Source: Methylobacter sp. (GTDB taxonomy: Bacteria; Pseudomonadota; Gammaproteobacteria; Methylococcales; Methylomonadaceae). Taken from it: DNA of 10,593 nucleotides. The stretch lies in contig PMJA01000164.1 of NCBI GenBank assembly GCA_003158415.1, forward strand, positions 4,747-15,339. Reading direction: 5' to 3'. A program made the position numbers and the translations under genes. Positions within the stretch are counted from its first letter, which is position 1, and every line of letters begins with the position of its first letter. The notes beneath the pieces were generated by a model. The model made no database searches and was not told the origin of the DNA. It saw nothing but the letters and a program-made list of their open reading frames with translations. Shown in pieces: positions 1-8,537 of this stretch.

Positions 1-546
1 GCCATGATCATAGAATATTTCGGTACAAGGCCCGCAAGGGCCGACATCGCCCATAGACCAGAAATTGTCTTTCGCGCCTATTTTTGAAAGCCGATCGGGC
101 GAAATACCGACTTCATGCAGCCAGATGCTTTCCGCTTCGGCGTCTTCTTCAAATACCGTGACCCATAATTTCTCTGCGGGAATCTCCAGCTCTTTGGTTA
201 AAAAATCCCAGGCGAAATGGATGGCGTCTTTTTTGAAATAATCGCCGAAGCTGAAATTGCCCAACATTTCAAAAAAAGTGTGATGCCTTGCGGTGTAGCC
301 GACATTTTCCAGATCATTATGCTTGCCGCCCGCCCTCACGCAACGCTGGGAGGTCACCGCTTTGTTGAAATCGCGCTGTTCCCGGCCCAAAAATACGTCC
401 TTGAACTGCACCATGCCGGCATTAGTGAACAATAAGGTCGGATCATTGCCCGGCACCAACGAACTTGAAGGCTCAATGGAATGCCCGCGCTGATGAAAGA
501 ATTCCAGGAAGGCGGTGCGCAACTCGGCGCTAGTCATTTTTTTCAT
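1..546 (-). CDS. alaS: Alanyl-tRNA synthetase, N-terminal part (cut by window edge)
   Basis: Charges tRNA-Ala with alanine in the cytoplasm (class II aminoacyl-tRNA synthetase). The 182 visible codons run from the start to inside the catalytic domain; family members have about 870 residues, so roughly four fifths lies beyond base 1. The start region [14 protein letters not shown], the stretch [14 protein letters not shown] (about 41-54) and the class II motif-2 region around [13 protein letters not shown] (71-83) and [15 protein letters not shown] (90-104) are diagnostic of Ala[14 protein letters not shown] (165-176) is also typical. The start is ambiguous: ATG at 546 gives [10 protein letters not shown], and a second ATG three codons later (537) gives MTSAELR. 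Neither has a clear Shine-Dalgarno sequence. It lies 37 bp after recX on the same strand with no terminator seen between them, which fits the recA-recX-alaS arrangement of many gammaproteobacteria. Confidence 0.97.
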   Translation of the reverse strand, partial: MKKMTSAELRTAFLEFFHQRGHSIEPSSSLVPGNDPTLLFTNAGMVQFKDVFLGREQRDFNKAVTSQRCVRAGGKHNDLENVGYTARHHTFFEMLGNFSFGDYFKKDAIHFAWDFLTKELEIPAEKLWVTVFEEDAEAESIWLHEVGISPDRLSKIGAKDNFWSMGDVGPCGPCTEIFYDHG

Positions 547-583
547 GGTATCTATGATTTTAAAAGAGCGCCTAAAGTACGCC

Positions 584-1063
584 CTACAATTTAATATTTA
601 GATGGTCAAATAAGGCGCTGATCATCGTGCCGGAAAAGCCGCGCTGCATTAAAAAACGGCTGCGTTTTGCCCATTCATTACGATTCAAAACCGAATCATG
701 ACCATATTTTTTGCTGTAAACCTGCTCCAGCAGATCCATCCAACTGCCCGCCGTTTGCTGCACGATGTCGTCGAGATTAACGGCATCGACGCCGTTCTTA
801 CGCAATTCATAAGCTATCCAGACCGGCCCGTAGCCTTTATGGATACGATGCCGGGCATAGCTTTCCGCATACCTTGCATCGCTCTGCCAGCTTTGCTGGG
901 CCAATTCATCGATAACGGCCAGAATGTCATCCTTGGCCCAGCCTTTTACCAGCAATTTGTTCAACAATTCTTTTTGGCTGTGCTCCCTGCGCACCAGCAA
1001 TCCCAGACAGGATTCCTTGATTTTTGCAGCATCGGGGTTCGAAACGTCTTGATGGTCGACCAA
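584..1063 (-). CDS. recX: Regulatory protein RecX, RecA modulator
   Basis: RecX binds RecA filaments and limits their growth and recombinase activity. The 159-residue length is close to the 166 of the E. coli protein. It shows the family pattern of helical modules: [19 protein letters not shown] (about 19-37), then [36 protein letters not shown], then a C-terminal module ending [20 protein letters not shown]. The start is TTG at 1063; no in-frame ATG occurs before the conserved region, and a good AGAGG Shine-Dalgarno sits 5 nt upstream, overlapping the recA stop codon. Only 8 bp separate the recA stop from this start, so the two are probably co-transcribed and translationally coupled, with the TTG start perhaps keeping RecX low relative to RecA (inference). 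A plus-strand open frame across this gene is a shadow. Confidence 0.95.
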   Translation of the reverse strand: MVDHQDVSNPDAAKIKESCLGLLVRREHSQKELLNKLLVKGWAKDDILAVIDELAQQSWQSDARYAESYARHRIHKGYGPVWIAYELRKNGVDAVNLDDIVQQTAGSWMDLLEQVYSKKYGHDSVLNRNEWAKRSRFLMQRGFSGTMISALFDHLNIKL

Positions 1064-1071
1064 GATGACCT

Positions 1072-2103
1072 CTATATTTCATCCATCTCAGGCGGTGCGA
1101 TAACGGCTAAGGGCTTTTTAAAGGCCTCCGCCCTGATCTTGGCTTCGATTTCCTTGGCTTTTTCAGGATGTTCTTTCAGGAAGGCTTTAACATTGTCTTT
1201 GCCTTGGCCGATTTTTTCATCGCCGTAGCTATACCACGATCCCGCTTTTTGGATAAAACCATAACTGACGCCCAGGTCGACCAGTTCGCCCATAAAGGAA
1301 ATGCCTTCGCCGTATAAAATCTCGAATTCGGCTTGTCTAAAAGGCGGCGCGACTTTGTTTTTTACCACTTTGACCCGCGTTTCATTGCCGATCACTTCAT
1401 CGCCTTTTTTAACCGAACCGATGCGGCGTATATCCAGGCGCACCGAGGCATAAAACTTAAGCGCGTTACCGCCGGTAGTGGTTTCCGGGCTGCCGAACAT
1501 GACACCGATTTTCATCCGGATCTGGTTGATGAAAATAACCAGGGTATTGGAGCGTTTGATGTTACCGGTTAATTTTCTTAAGGCCTGAGACATCAGGCGC
1601 GCCTGCAAGCCCATGTGAGAATCGCCCATATCGCCTTCAATTTCGGCTTTGGGCGTTAATGCCGCCACCGAATCGATAACCACCACATCCACTGCGCCCG
1701 AACGCACCAGCATATCGGTGATTTCCAAGGCCTGTTCGCCGGTATCCGGTTGGGAAACCAGCAATTCGTCGACATTAACGCCGATTTTTTCAGCATAGCT
1801 GGGATCCAAAGCATGTTCAGCGTCGACAAAAGCAGCCGTACCGCCGAGTTTTTGCATTTCGGCGATGACTTGGAGTGTCAGTGTGGTTTTACCCGATGAT
1901 TCAGGACCGTAGATTTCTACCACACGGCCTCGCTGTAAACCGCCGCAACCCAATGCAATATCCAAGCCCAAAGAACCGGTAGACACCACATCAATATCAC
2001 GGGAAGCCGCCACATCACCCATACGCATGACGGAACCTTTGCCGAACTGTTTCTCTATCTGCATCAGCGCTGCGCCTAACGCTTTCTTTTTGTTCTCATC
2101 CAT
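1072..2103 (-). CDS. recA: Recombinase RecA
   Basis: ATP-dependent strand-exchange protein, which also acts as co-protease for LexA cleavage. It has 343 residues, slightly shorter than E. coli RecA (353) mainly because the acidic C-terminal tail is short and ends PPEMDEI. Visible motifs: Walker [10 protein letters not shown] (66-74), catalytic Glu96 in DAEHALDP (94-101), Walker B VVVIDS (140-145), loop L1 around [10 protein letters not shown] (156-165) and DNA-binding loop L2 around [17 protein letters not shown] (201-217). The ATG start gives the usual MDENKKKAL beginning; CAGGG about 8 nt upstream is a modest ribosome site. It is the first gene of the recA-recX-alaS run. No canonical CTGT-N8-ACAG LexA box was found in the 220 bp upstream, which is unusual for a gammaproteobacterial recA. 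The gene appears intact. Confidence 0.99.
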   Translation of the reverse strand: MDENKKKALGAALMQIEKQFGKGSVMRMGDVAASRDIDVVSTGSLGLDIALGCGGLQRGRVVEIYGPESSGKTTLTLQVIAEMQKLGGTAAFVDAEHALDPSYAEKIGVNVDELLVSQPDTGEQALEITDMLVRSGAVDVVVIDSVAALTPKAEIEGDMGDSHMGLQARLMSQALRKLTGNIKRSNTLVIFINQIRMKIGVMFGSPETTTGGNALKFYASVRLDIRRIGSVKKGDEVIGNETRVKVVKNKVAPPFRQAEFEILYGEGISFMGELVDLGVSYGFIQKAGSWYSYGDEKIGQGKDNVKAFLKEHPEKAKEIEAKIRAEAFKKPLAVIAPPEMDEI

Positions 2104-2147
2104 TATAATGCCCTGTTTGTTAGAGGTATTGGCTGACTAATCGCTTT

Positions 2148-2156
2148 ATTATCACA
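2148..2156 (-). promoter_or_regulatory. recA: Possible extended -10 element for recA
   Basis: Read on the minus strand, TGTGATAAT matches an extended -10 (TGn plus a five-of-six match to TATAAT), ending 44 bp before the recA ATG. No convincing -35 hexamer lies 16-18 bp further upstream. This is by eye only, and AT-rich chance matches are common. Confidence 0.25.
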
Positions 2157-2264
2157 TAGACGTATGGCTTCGGGTAGTGTTGATTTATAACGCCCACGCG
2201 GATAGTTATACCCTGCACAGTCACCTTGGCAGAATTCTTCACTACCACGACCTTGAAGAAAAAA

Positions 2265-2315
2265 CCTAAAACTTTGTGTCCTTCGCGCTCTTCGTGCTTA
2301 ACTGCGGTTTTTAGG
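2265..2315. repeat. Period-9 tandem block inside a short inverted repeat
   Basis: Three 9-bp units follow one another at 2272-2298: ctttgtgtc, cttcgcgct and cttcgtgct (consensus CTTYGYGYY). The block is bracketed by a 7-bp inverted repeat, CCTAAAA (2265-2271) and TTTTAGG (2309-2315). On the minus strand the bracket is followed by six T residues (complement of 2259-2264), so it could also end transcription of the methyltransferase gene at 2324-3022, although the loop is long (37 nt). From memory, similar runs built on CACGAAG units occur between genes in many environmental Proteobacteria; I cannot confirm copies in this genome. A second 7-bp inverted repeat, TTCTTCA/TGAAGAA, lies at 2235-2260. 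Confidence 0.4.
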
Positions 2316-2323
2316 ATTATCGC

Positions 2324-3022
2324 TCAACGAAAACAAAACGCCTTATGCCAGGGCAATTGATGTACGCAATCAATCCGGTTAAACCCCGCTGTTACAGTCA
2401 GGGCATGCAGCGTTGCTACGGTTTCGGGCAAGTCATTGTTGCGTATATGCTGAAAAATGGCCTCAAACTCCGGCTCCTCACAATGCGTCCAAGTTTCACG
2501 AACCCAGCTGCAATAACCGTCCAGATAAACCGGCAAGGTTTCTTGCGGCTCCCTCATCGTGTCTATGACAATCAGCATCCCGCCGTCAATCAATGCGGCG
2601 CGAGCCAAGATAAAGAAACGGGCTTTTTCGGCCAGAGTAAGATGATGCAAGGCATAGCTGGTAAAAATAACGTCAAAGCGTTCCGATGTTTGCATCAAAC
2701 CTTCCATGAAATCGCCGTTAATCAGCTTGGCGCTGCAACCCAACCGGGCAATATTCTCGGCAGCCAGCGCCAGCGCCGGATCGGACAAGTCAAAGCCGGT
2801 GTAATGGCTGATATCGGTGCCTTGCAACGCTTCGGCAAGAAAGCTGGCGTCGCCGCAACCCAAATCCAGTAATTTAAAAGAGCGGGCCGCCCAGTGCTCA
2901 TGCAGCCATGCAGCTAGGGACAGATAGATTTCTCTATGGCGCATGTAATTGTTATCCAGCACTTTGCGGTAAATCGCCCAGGCATTGAAAAACTCACCGA
3001 CTTCAGTCACAGTATCTGTCAT
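2324..3022 (-). CDS. Class I SAM-dependent methyltransferase, substrate unknown
   Basis: Transfers a methyl group from S-adenosylmethionine to an unidentified acceptor; predicted cytosolic, with no signal peptide or membrane segment. The 232 residues carry a Rossmann-type SAM fold: motif I LLDLGCGDASF (51-61), the acidic strand-2 end GFDLS (76-80), NGDF (102-105) near the adenine pocket, and motif IV-like FDVIFTSYALHHL (116-128). After the core, DGGMLIVIDTMREP (146-159) and a C-terminal part rich in Trp and Glu probably shape the acceptor site. It is not CmoA: it lacks that family's sequence around the SAM site, although cmoB is nearby. The ATG start at 3022 has no strong ribosome site. It starts 27 bp after the stop of the small secreted protein gene on the same strand, so the two may share a transcript. 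The substrate cannot be told from sequence. Confidence 0.85.
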   Translation of the reverse strand: MTDTVTEVGEFFNAWAIYRKVLDNNYMRHREIYLSLAAWLHEHWAARSFKLLDLGCGDASFLAEALQGTDISHYTGFDLSDPALALAAENIARLGCSAKLINGDFMEGLMQTSERFDVIFTSYALHHLTLAEKARFFILARAALIDGGMLIVIDTMREPQETLPVYLDGYCSWVRETWTHCEEPEFEAIFQHIRNNDLPETVATLHALTVTAGFNRIDCVHQLPWHKAFCFR

Positions 3023-3049
3023 AATTATTTTGAAAAAGCGTTTACAATT

Positions 3050-3397
3050 TTATTTACTATCCAACTTAGCTTTGGCGGCATCCGTAGCGCTCTTGATCTT
3101 TTCTACCACCGCCCGAAATTTGTTCTGCCCCTCAGTCGCCGCCTTGGCGATGACTGCGTTGTCGGCATTGGCTTCATTAATGACGCAAGCGTTATAGGCA
3201 TTGGCTTTTTGCTGCCATTCATTGATCGTCGTGATGCTTTGGTTATAGGTCTCAACGCTGTCCTGATTGACAACAGGAACTTCGGGTTCAGTGCCGCAAG
3301 CACTGGGCGACCAAGCCCCCTTGCTGATAGTCCCCGCCGTACCAATAGGGATCATGGCGACTAGGAGGGCTGCGGTAAAAAAAGTTTTTTGTAGCAT
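3050..3397 (-). CDS. Small secreted protein of unknown function
   Basis: I do not recognise a named family. A signal peptide is clear: a short basic N-terminus (MLQK), a hydrophobic run FFTAALLVAMIPIG and a likely cleavage around GTA. The mature part, about 94 residues, is mostly helix-forming (Ala, Lys, Glu, Asn, Gln) and has two cysteines, in SACGTEPEVP and NACVINEAN, 37 residues apart, which could form one disulfide in the periplasm. The start chosen is ATG at 3397 (115 residues): AAGAGG lies 8 nt upstream of it. A TTG two codons earlier (3403) would be only 2 nt from that site. The gene is followed after 27 bp by the methyltransferase. From memory, similar small Cys-containing secreted proteins beginning near CG-EP-P occur in other Proteobacteria without assigned function; that resemblance is unverified. 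Its coding status rests on the signal peptide and ribosome site. Confidence 0.72.
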   Translation of the reverse strand: MLQKTFFTAALLVAMIPIGTAGTISKGAWSPSACGTEPEVPVVNQDSVETYNQSITTINEWQQKANAYNACVINEANADNAVIAKAATEGQNKFRAVVEKIKSATDAAKAKLDSK

Positions 3398-3465
3398 ATT
3401 CAACGCCTCTTACAGTTGATATTTTCGGGTCATTTGTACCTGCTTTCTCTCTACACGAGCGAACC

Positions 3466-3508
3466 AAATAAAACAGGGCAGGCGGGTGTTAACACCCGCC
3501 TGCCCTGT
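3466..3508 (-). terminator. Rho-independent terminator on a perfect 36-bp palindrome
   Basis: Bases 3473-3490 and 3491-3508 are exact inverted copies (18 bp each, centred on GTTAAC), giving a very stable GC-rich hairpin. On the minus strand it is followed by TTTTATTT, the U-rich tail of an intrinsic terminator. It begins 45 bp after the stop of the ComEA-type gene at 3554. On the plus strand the following bases are AAGTATAAAC with no T run, so it should act mainly leftward. Confidence 0.75.
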
Positions 3509-3553
3509 AAGTATAAACAAGCAAGCCCGGATTTTTGCGTGGCTAATCGCTAT

Positions 3554-3904
3554 TTATTTTGGTTGGTCGTCTTTCTTGGGTTCGACAGCTGGAGCAGGTG
3601 CTGGCGCATTGGGTTCGGCTACAGGTGTTGCTGGCTCAGGCGTGGGCGCATCGCTCAACAAGATGTCGTTTTTGTTTTTAGCGAGGATCTTTTTGCTTAT
3701 GCCGGAAACATTGGTCAAATCGTCTACTGTTTTGAACGGGCCTTTTTCTGTTCTGTATTTGACTATAGCTTCGGCTTTTTTCTGACCAATTCCCGATAAA
3801 GCGTCCGCGATGGTCTTTGCATCAGCACTATTAACGTTGACGGGCGTGGCTATAGCCATGGAATTAACGACAAACAGAAATAACAGCATTAATATCTTTT
3901 TCAT
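3554..3904 (-). CDS. ComEA-family helix-hairpin-helix protein, secreted
   Basis: ComEA-type proteins bind double-stranded DNA in the periplasm and help pull it in during natural transformation; many short proteobacterial members are known only by homology. The 116 residues show a signal peptide (MKKILMLLFLFVVNSMAIA, cleavage probably after Ala19), then VNVNSADAKTIADALSGIG (22-40), the hallmark of the family. Two helix-hairpin-helix units follow, with hairpins SGIGQKKAEAI (37-47) and NVSGISKKILAKNKNDI (65-81) linked by KGPFKTVDDL. The last 30 residues or so form a Pro/Ala/Glu-rich tail ending KKDDQPK, which many short ComEA proteins lack. The ATG start has AGGGG about 7 nt upstream. It appears to be a single-gene unit: a terminator follows at once, and 209 bp separate it from cmoB. 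No other competence gene is visible, so a role in DNA uptake is inferred from the family alone. Confidence 0.87.
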   Translation of the reverse strand: MKKILMLLFLFVVNSMAIATPVNVNSADAKTIADALSGIGQKKAEAIVKYRTEKGPFKTVDDLTNVSGISKKILAKNKNDILLSDAPTPEPATPVAEPNAPAPAPAVEPKKDDQPK

Positions 3905-3940
3905 AATTCTTCCCCTATAAAAAATTAAATTACCCAGAGA

Positions 3941-3978
3941 AATACCTTTGTTATTGAAGCCAACCTAACAAAGATATT
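3941..3978. promoter_or_regulatory. Inverted repeat upstream of the ComEA-type gene
   Basis: AATACCTTTGTTA (3941-3953) and TAACAAAGATATT (3966-3978) are inverted copies with one mismatch, 12 bp apart, about 37-74 bp before the ComEA-type start codon. That position fits an operator or an early-leader hairpin. There is no T run after it. No regulator family is recognised. Confidence 0.35.
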
Positions 3979-4113
3979 CAGGGGCAAGTTTAGCGGATTA
4001 TTTTGGAAATGCAACGGTAATTCCATACTATTTACCAGCTTATTGCACGGTATCCTGATTGCTATCTATGTCCTCCTGCAATTAGCTGTTTAAACTGTCA
4101 GTTTTTAACGTCT

Positions 4114-5088
4114 TCAAGCATTATTGGCAATAATAATAGCCCGTTTTGGGGCCGGCAGTCCTTCGCAGGTTAATTGCGGATTTTCTGCACTTAGAGAATC
4201 CTTGAGCGAATGAAACGGCATCCATTCGGTGCTACGCTGCTCTTCAATGCTGGTTGGGGTGACATCAATCAACCGGATATTTTTATATCCGCATCGTTTC
4301 AGCCAGCTTATTAAGGTGTCACAACTGGGCAAAAACCAGACATTACGCATACTGGCATAACGGCCTTCAGGCAATAACGCCTCACCCAACAGGCCGTCTA
4401 TGACCAGCGTTTCCAATACCAGCTCGCCGCCGGGTTGCAGGCAGCCTCTTAATTCCATAAGATGATCGATAGGCGAGCGGCGATGATAAAGCACGCCCAT
4501 TGAAAATACCGTATCAAACGCTTTTAAACCGACTGGCAGTTCTTCTATGCCTAAAGGTAAGACGTAGACCGGCGCTGCACCATACAGTTTTCTGATCAGC
4601 TGAAACTGCATGACGTTGAGCAGCAAGGGGTCTATGCCGACCACCATTTTTGCCCCGGCGCCCAGCATACGCCAGCAATGATAGCCATTGCCGCAGCCTA
4701 CATCCAATACCAGACGATGGTTTAGCGGCGTGATATGGTTTTTTAAACGATCCCATTTCCAGTCCGACCGCCATTCGGTATTGATATTAATACCGAATAA
4801 GTCATAAGGCCCTTTACGCCAGGGCTGCAATGCCTTAAGCTGATGTTTAAGTTCCATTCTAACGGCATCCGGCAAGTCATCCGGTCGTCCTATCTGCACA
4901 GCGTCGGTATCTAACAAACGGTGCGTTGTAGTTAAATTTGGCAGGCGTTCAATTACAGCCGTCCATTCTTCCAGGTTGCCATGCCGGGTTGATTCAAACG
5001 CACTGTTAAGCTGTTGCGGCAATAATTGAACCCAGGCATCGGCTTTTGCATCCAGCAAGGTATTGTATAATGGTTGATAATCAATCAT
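4114..5088 (-). CDS. cmoB: tRNA U34 carboxymethyltransferase CmoB
   Basis: CmoB moves the carboxymethyl group of carboxy-S-adenosylmethionine onto 5-hydroxyuridine at position 34 of certain tRNAs, making cmo5U and widening wobble decoding. The 324 residues match the E. coli enzyme (323) along the whole length. Residues known in E. coli to hold the cofactor are all present one position later: Lys92 and Trp106 (in QPWRKGPYDLFG and NTEWRSDWKWD), Lys111, Gly131 in LDVGCGNGYH, Met197 and Tyr201 in FSMGVLYHRRSP, and Arg316 near the end. RYASMRNVWFLPS (243-255) and SIEEQRSTEWM (280-290) are further signatures. Its partner CmoA, which makes the cofactor and is often adjacent, is not in the window. 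It begins 7 bp after the mlaC-like stop, with no strong ribosome site of its own, suggesting translational coupling to that gene. Confidence 0.97.
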   Translation of the reverse strand: MIDYQPLYNTLLDAKADAWVQLLPQQLNSAFESTRHGNLEEWTAVIERLPNLTTTHRLLDTDAVQIGRPDDLPDAVRMELKHQLKALQPWRKGPYDLFGININTEWRSDWKWDRLKNHITPLNHRLVLDVGCGNGYHCWRMLGAGAKMVVGIDPLLLNVMQFQLIRKLYGAAPVYVLPLGIEELPVGLKAFDTVFSMGVLYHRRSPIDHLMELRGCLQPGGELVLETLVIDGLLGEALLPEGRYASMRNVWFLPSCDTLISWLKRCGYKNIRLIDVTPTSIEEQRSTEWMPFHSLKDSLSAENPQLTCEGLPAPKRAIIIANNA

Positions 5089-5095
5089 TTAAAAC

Positions 5096-5731
5096 TTACG
5101 AACTTTTTGCCGCCAGCGCTTCGGTATTGCGTTTTGCCAGACTATCAATAACCGCGTTTAATGAACCTTTAGTTTGAACTTCGTTGCTAAAAGTCGTGCG
5201 ATAATTAGTCACCAGACTGACGCCTTCAATCAGAATATCGTAAGCTTTCCATTCGCCGTCACTCAGCAACATGCGGTAATGCACGGCAACAGGCTGTAGG
5301 CCTGGCTGTAAAACTTCTGTCTTTACGATAGCTTTGGTTGCGCCCTCTTCCATTTCAAGCGGCAAAAAACGAATCGACCAGTCTTTGAATTCGACAAAGG
5401 CGCGGGAATAAGTTCTTACCAATAGCGTTTGAAATTCCTGTTTAAAACGGGCCTGTTCGTCAGCTGTTGCGGTTTTCCACAACTTACCCAGGACTAACGA
5501 GGAAATTCTATCGAAATCGGTATGCGGCAAAATGGTTTCATTGACAAACTTATTAACTTTAGCAAAATCCTTAATAAAGACCTTATCCTGCATTTTTGCT
5601 TGCAATTTTGTCGAAGCAGTTTCTATGGCTTGTTGTGGAGGCAATAGATCAGCCGCCATGATGCGTGTAACAGGCATTAATGCCATCAATACCGCAAAAA
5701 AACCAAATAATGTGTAGCGTTTAACGTTCAT
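5096..5731 (-). CDS. MlaC/Ttg2D-family periplasmic phospholipid-binding protein
   Basis: Proteins of this family (MlaC, Ttg2D, 'toluene tolerance') carry phospholipids between the outer membrane and the inner-membrane Mla transporter. The start chosen is ATG at 5731 (211 residues), where GAGGG sits about 4-5 nt upstream; an in-frame upstream codon would add 15 residues ahead of the signal peptide and is unlikely. A signal peptide spans about 1-26 (KRYTLFGFFAVLMALMPV, cleavage near MAAD). Family features are FDRISSLVLGKLW (73-85), LVRTYSRAF (104-112), and a C-terminal ILIEGVSLVTNYRTTF followed by GSLNAVIDSL. MlaC normally lies in mlaFEDCB; here it is alone, upstream of cmoB and 7 bp from it. 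A hopanoid-associated HpnM-type member of the same superfamily is an alternative, but no hopanoid gene is nearby. The family is confident; exact orthology to MlaC is not. Confidence 0.87.
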   Translation of the reverse strand: MNVKRYTLFGFFAVLMALMPVTRIMAADLLPPQQAIETASTKLQAKMQDKVFIKDFAKVNKFVNETILPHTDFDRISSLVLGKLWKTATADEQARFKQEFQTLLVRTYSRAFVEFKDWSIRFLPLEMEEGATKAIVKTEVLQPGLQPVAVHYRMLLSDGEWKAYDILIEGVSLVTNYRTTFSNEVQTKGSLNAVIDSLAKRNTEALAAKSS

Positions 5732-5796
5732 AAAACCCTCTAAGTTCAAATCAGTATATGGTTGCTCTAATTTCAAATATCAGTGAGCACATTCCC

Positions 5797-5805
5797 TGAT
5801 ACAAT
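5797..5805 (+). promoter_or_regulatory. hemB: Possible extended -10 element for hemB
   Basis: TGATACAAT on the plus strand is an extended -10 (TGn plus five of six bases of TATAAT). No good -35 hexamer is seen at 16-18 bp. Transcription would start near 5812, giving a leader of about 75 nt that would contain the terminator-like hairpin at 5816-5864. Assigned by eye. Confidence 0.3.
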
Positions 5806-5815
5806 AAATCTTTGG

Positions 5816-7683
<1,868 letters not shown>

Positions 7684-7714
7684 CCGGTTATTGAGTTGCT
7701 GAATGCGGAACGGC

Positions 7715-8455
7715 TTAATTATCTTTATGATACAGCACATAACTGACCGTGATAATCACCGAATCGGACATGGGGGTATTGCCGTGCTTGCTGGGGGTAA
7801 ATCGCCAATGTCTCAGAGCTTTGACGGCTGATTCGTCAAGAATTTTATGACCACTGCTGCGTAATATTTCAACGCCTTCGCTTAAACCCTGGGCGGAAAC
7901 CTTAATCCGTATGATCGCATCGCCTTGATAGCCCAGGAACACCGCCATTTCCGGATATTCCGGGCTGGGATTATGAATATCGCTGACAGGAAAATTGTCC
8001 TTGGCCATCGCATGACCGGGCGGCGGCATGACTATCGCCGAGGACACCGCATGGGCTGATTGCCGGTCAGGTTGGTATTGAACACTCTGGGCAACCTGCT
8101 TGACGGATCGTGACTTAATTAACTGCTCAATCTCGCCTACATCCGGCAACTTTTCTTTTACCGGCGTATTCTTAGGCGCCGGTTTAGGACTCGGCTTGGG
8201 TTCCGATTCCTGTTTAGGCTGAGGTTTCTGTTTAGGTTGAGGCTTCTGCTTAGGTTGAGGCGGAGCGGGCGGAGGCGTCACAGCGGATTTTTTGCTGTCT
8301 TTGCCGGGCAAGGTGATTAATTCCACACTTAAAGGCACAGGAGTATCCGCTACACTGGATAAGTCCGCAGGTTTTCGCAGCCATAATATCGTCATAATAT
8401 GTAGTAGCAGCACCAAAAGGGCGAATAGCAGTAGCGGCTTAGTTTGTTTGTACAA
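7715..8455 (-). CDS. tonB: TonB energy-transduction protein
   Basis: TonB spans the periplasm and passes proton-motive energy from ExbB-ExbD to outer-membrane receptors for siderophores, vitamin B12 and similar cargo. The 246 residues show an N-terminal membrane anchor (about 7-26, with His19 in a hydrophobic run), a Pro/Lys/Gln-rich spacer (60-100) with PQPKQK repeats, and a C-terminal TonB domain (about 160-246). That domain contains NPSPEYPEMAVFLGYQGD, IKVSAQGLSEGVEILRSSGH and ESAVKALRHWRFTP. The start is TTG at 8455: a stop codon lies three codons upstream in frame and no ATG occurs before the membrane segment. A weak TGAG is about 5 nt before it. exbB and exbD are not in the window. It converges with aroE, the stops being 31 bp apart. 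The partner receptor cannot be inferred. Confidence 0.92.
   Translation of the reverse strand: MYKQTKPLLLFALLVLLLHIMTILWLRKPADLSSVADTPVPLSVELITLPGKDSKKSAVTPPPAPPQPKQKPQPKQKPQPKQESEPKPSPKPAPKNTPVKEKLPDVGEIEQLIKSRSVKQVAQSVQYQPDRQSAHAVSSAIVMPPPGHAMAKDNFPVSDIHNPSPEYPEMAVFLGYQGDAIIRIKVSAQGLSEGVEILRSSGHKILDESAVKALRHWRFTPSKHGNTPMSDSVIITVSYVLYHKDN
8210..8263 (-). repeat. Three 18-bp tandem repeats coding the TonB spacer
   Basis: Three 18-bp units (8210-8227, 8228-8245, 8246-8263) share the core CTGYTTAGGYTGAGG on the plus strand. On the coding strand they give the PQPKQK repeats of the TonB Pro-rich spacer. Such units can gain or lose copies by slippage, changing spacer length in steps of six residues without shifting the frame. 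Confidence 0.7.
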
Positions 8456-8526
8456 AAGAACTCATTTTTAAGCGGAATCCCTGGCGATTCTTAGGCTGCC
8501 TGTTTTACCGTCGGCAGTAACACGTT

Positions 8527-8532
8527 ATTATA
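8527..8532 (-). promoter_or_regulatory. tonB: Possible -10 box for tonB
   Basis: The minus strand carries a perfect TATAAT, 71 bp before the tonB start codon. The matching -35 position (about 8549-8555) falls in the loop of the palindrome at 8538-8567 and is a poor hexamer (TTTAGC at 16 bp), so an activator or the palindrome itself might matter. No Fur box was recognised. Confidence 0.35.
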
Positions 8533-8537
8533 AAACA

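Noticed and set aside
698..1228. 176-codon plus-strand open frame across recX and the end of recA
   Set aside because: It is antisense to two certain genes and has no recognisable family or ribosome site; a shadow frame.
2345..2872. 175-codon plus-strand open frame opposite the methyltransferase
   Set aside because: The minus-strand frame has clear SAM-binding motifs; this one has none.
2324..3022. Methyltransferase as CmoA, partner of the nearby CmoB
   Set aside because: Its motif I (LLDLGCGDASF) and flanks do not match CmoA, which has DLGCSLGAAT and a different N-terminus.
3416..3799. Two overlapping plus-strand open frames opposite the ComEA-type gene
   Set aside because: They read through the palindrome and antisense of a clear helix-hairpin-helix gene; the hydrophobic look comes from the antisense of its Ala/Pro/Lys codons.
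4060..4080. AGGAGG-like ribosome site on the minus strand after cmoB
   Set aside because: No start codon with an open frame follows at a suitable distance, so no small gene is supported.
4081..4113. AAACT/AGTTT hairpin just after cmoB as a terminator
   Set aside because: Only five AT-rich pairs with a 3-nt loop and no T run on the minus strand.
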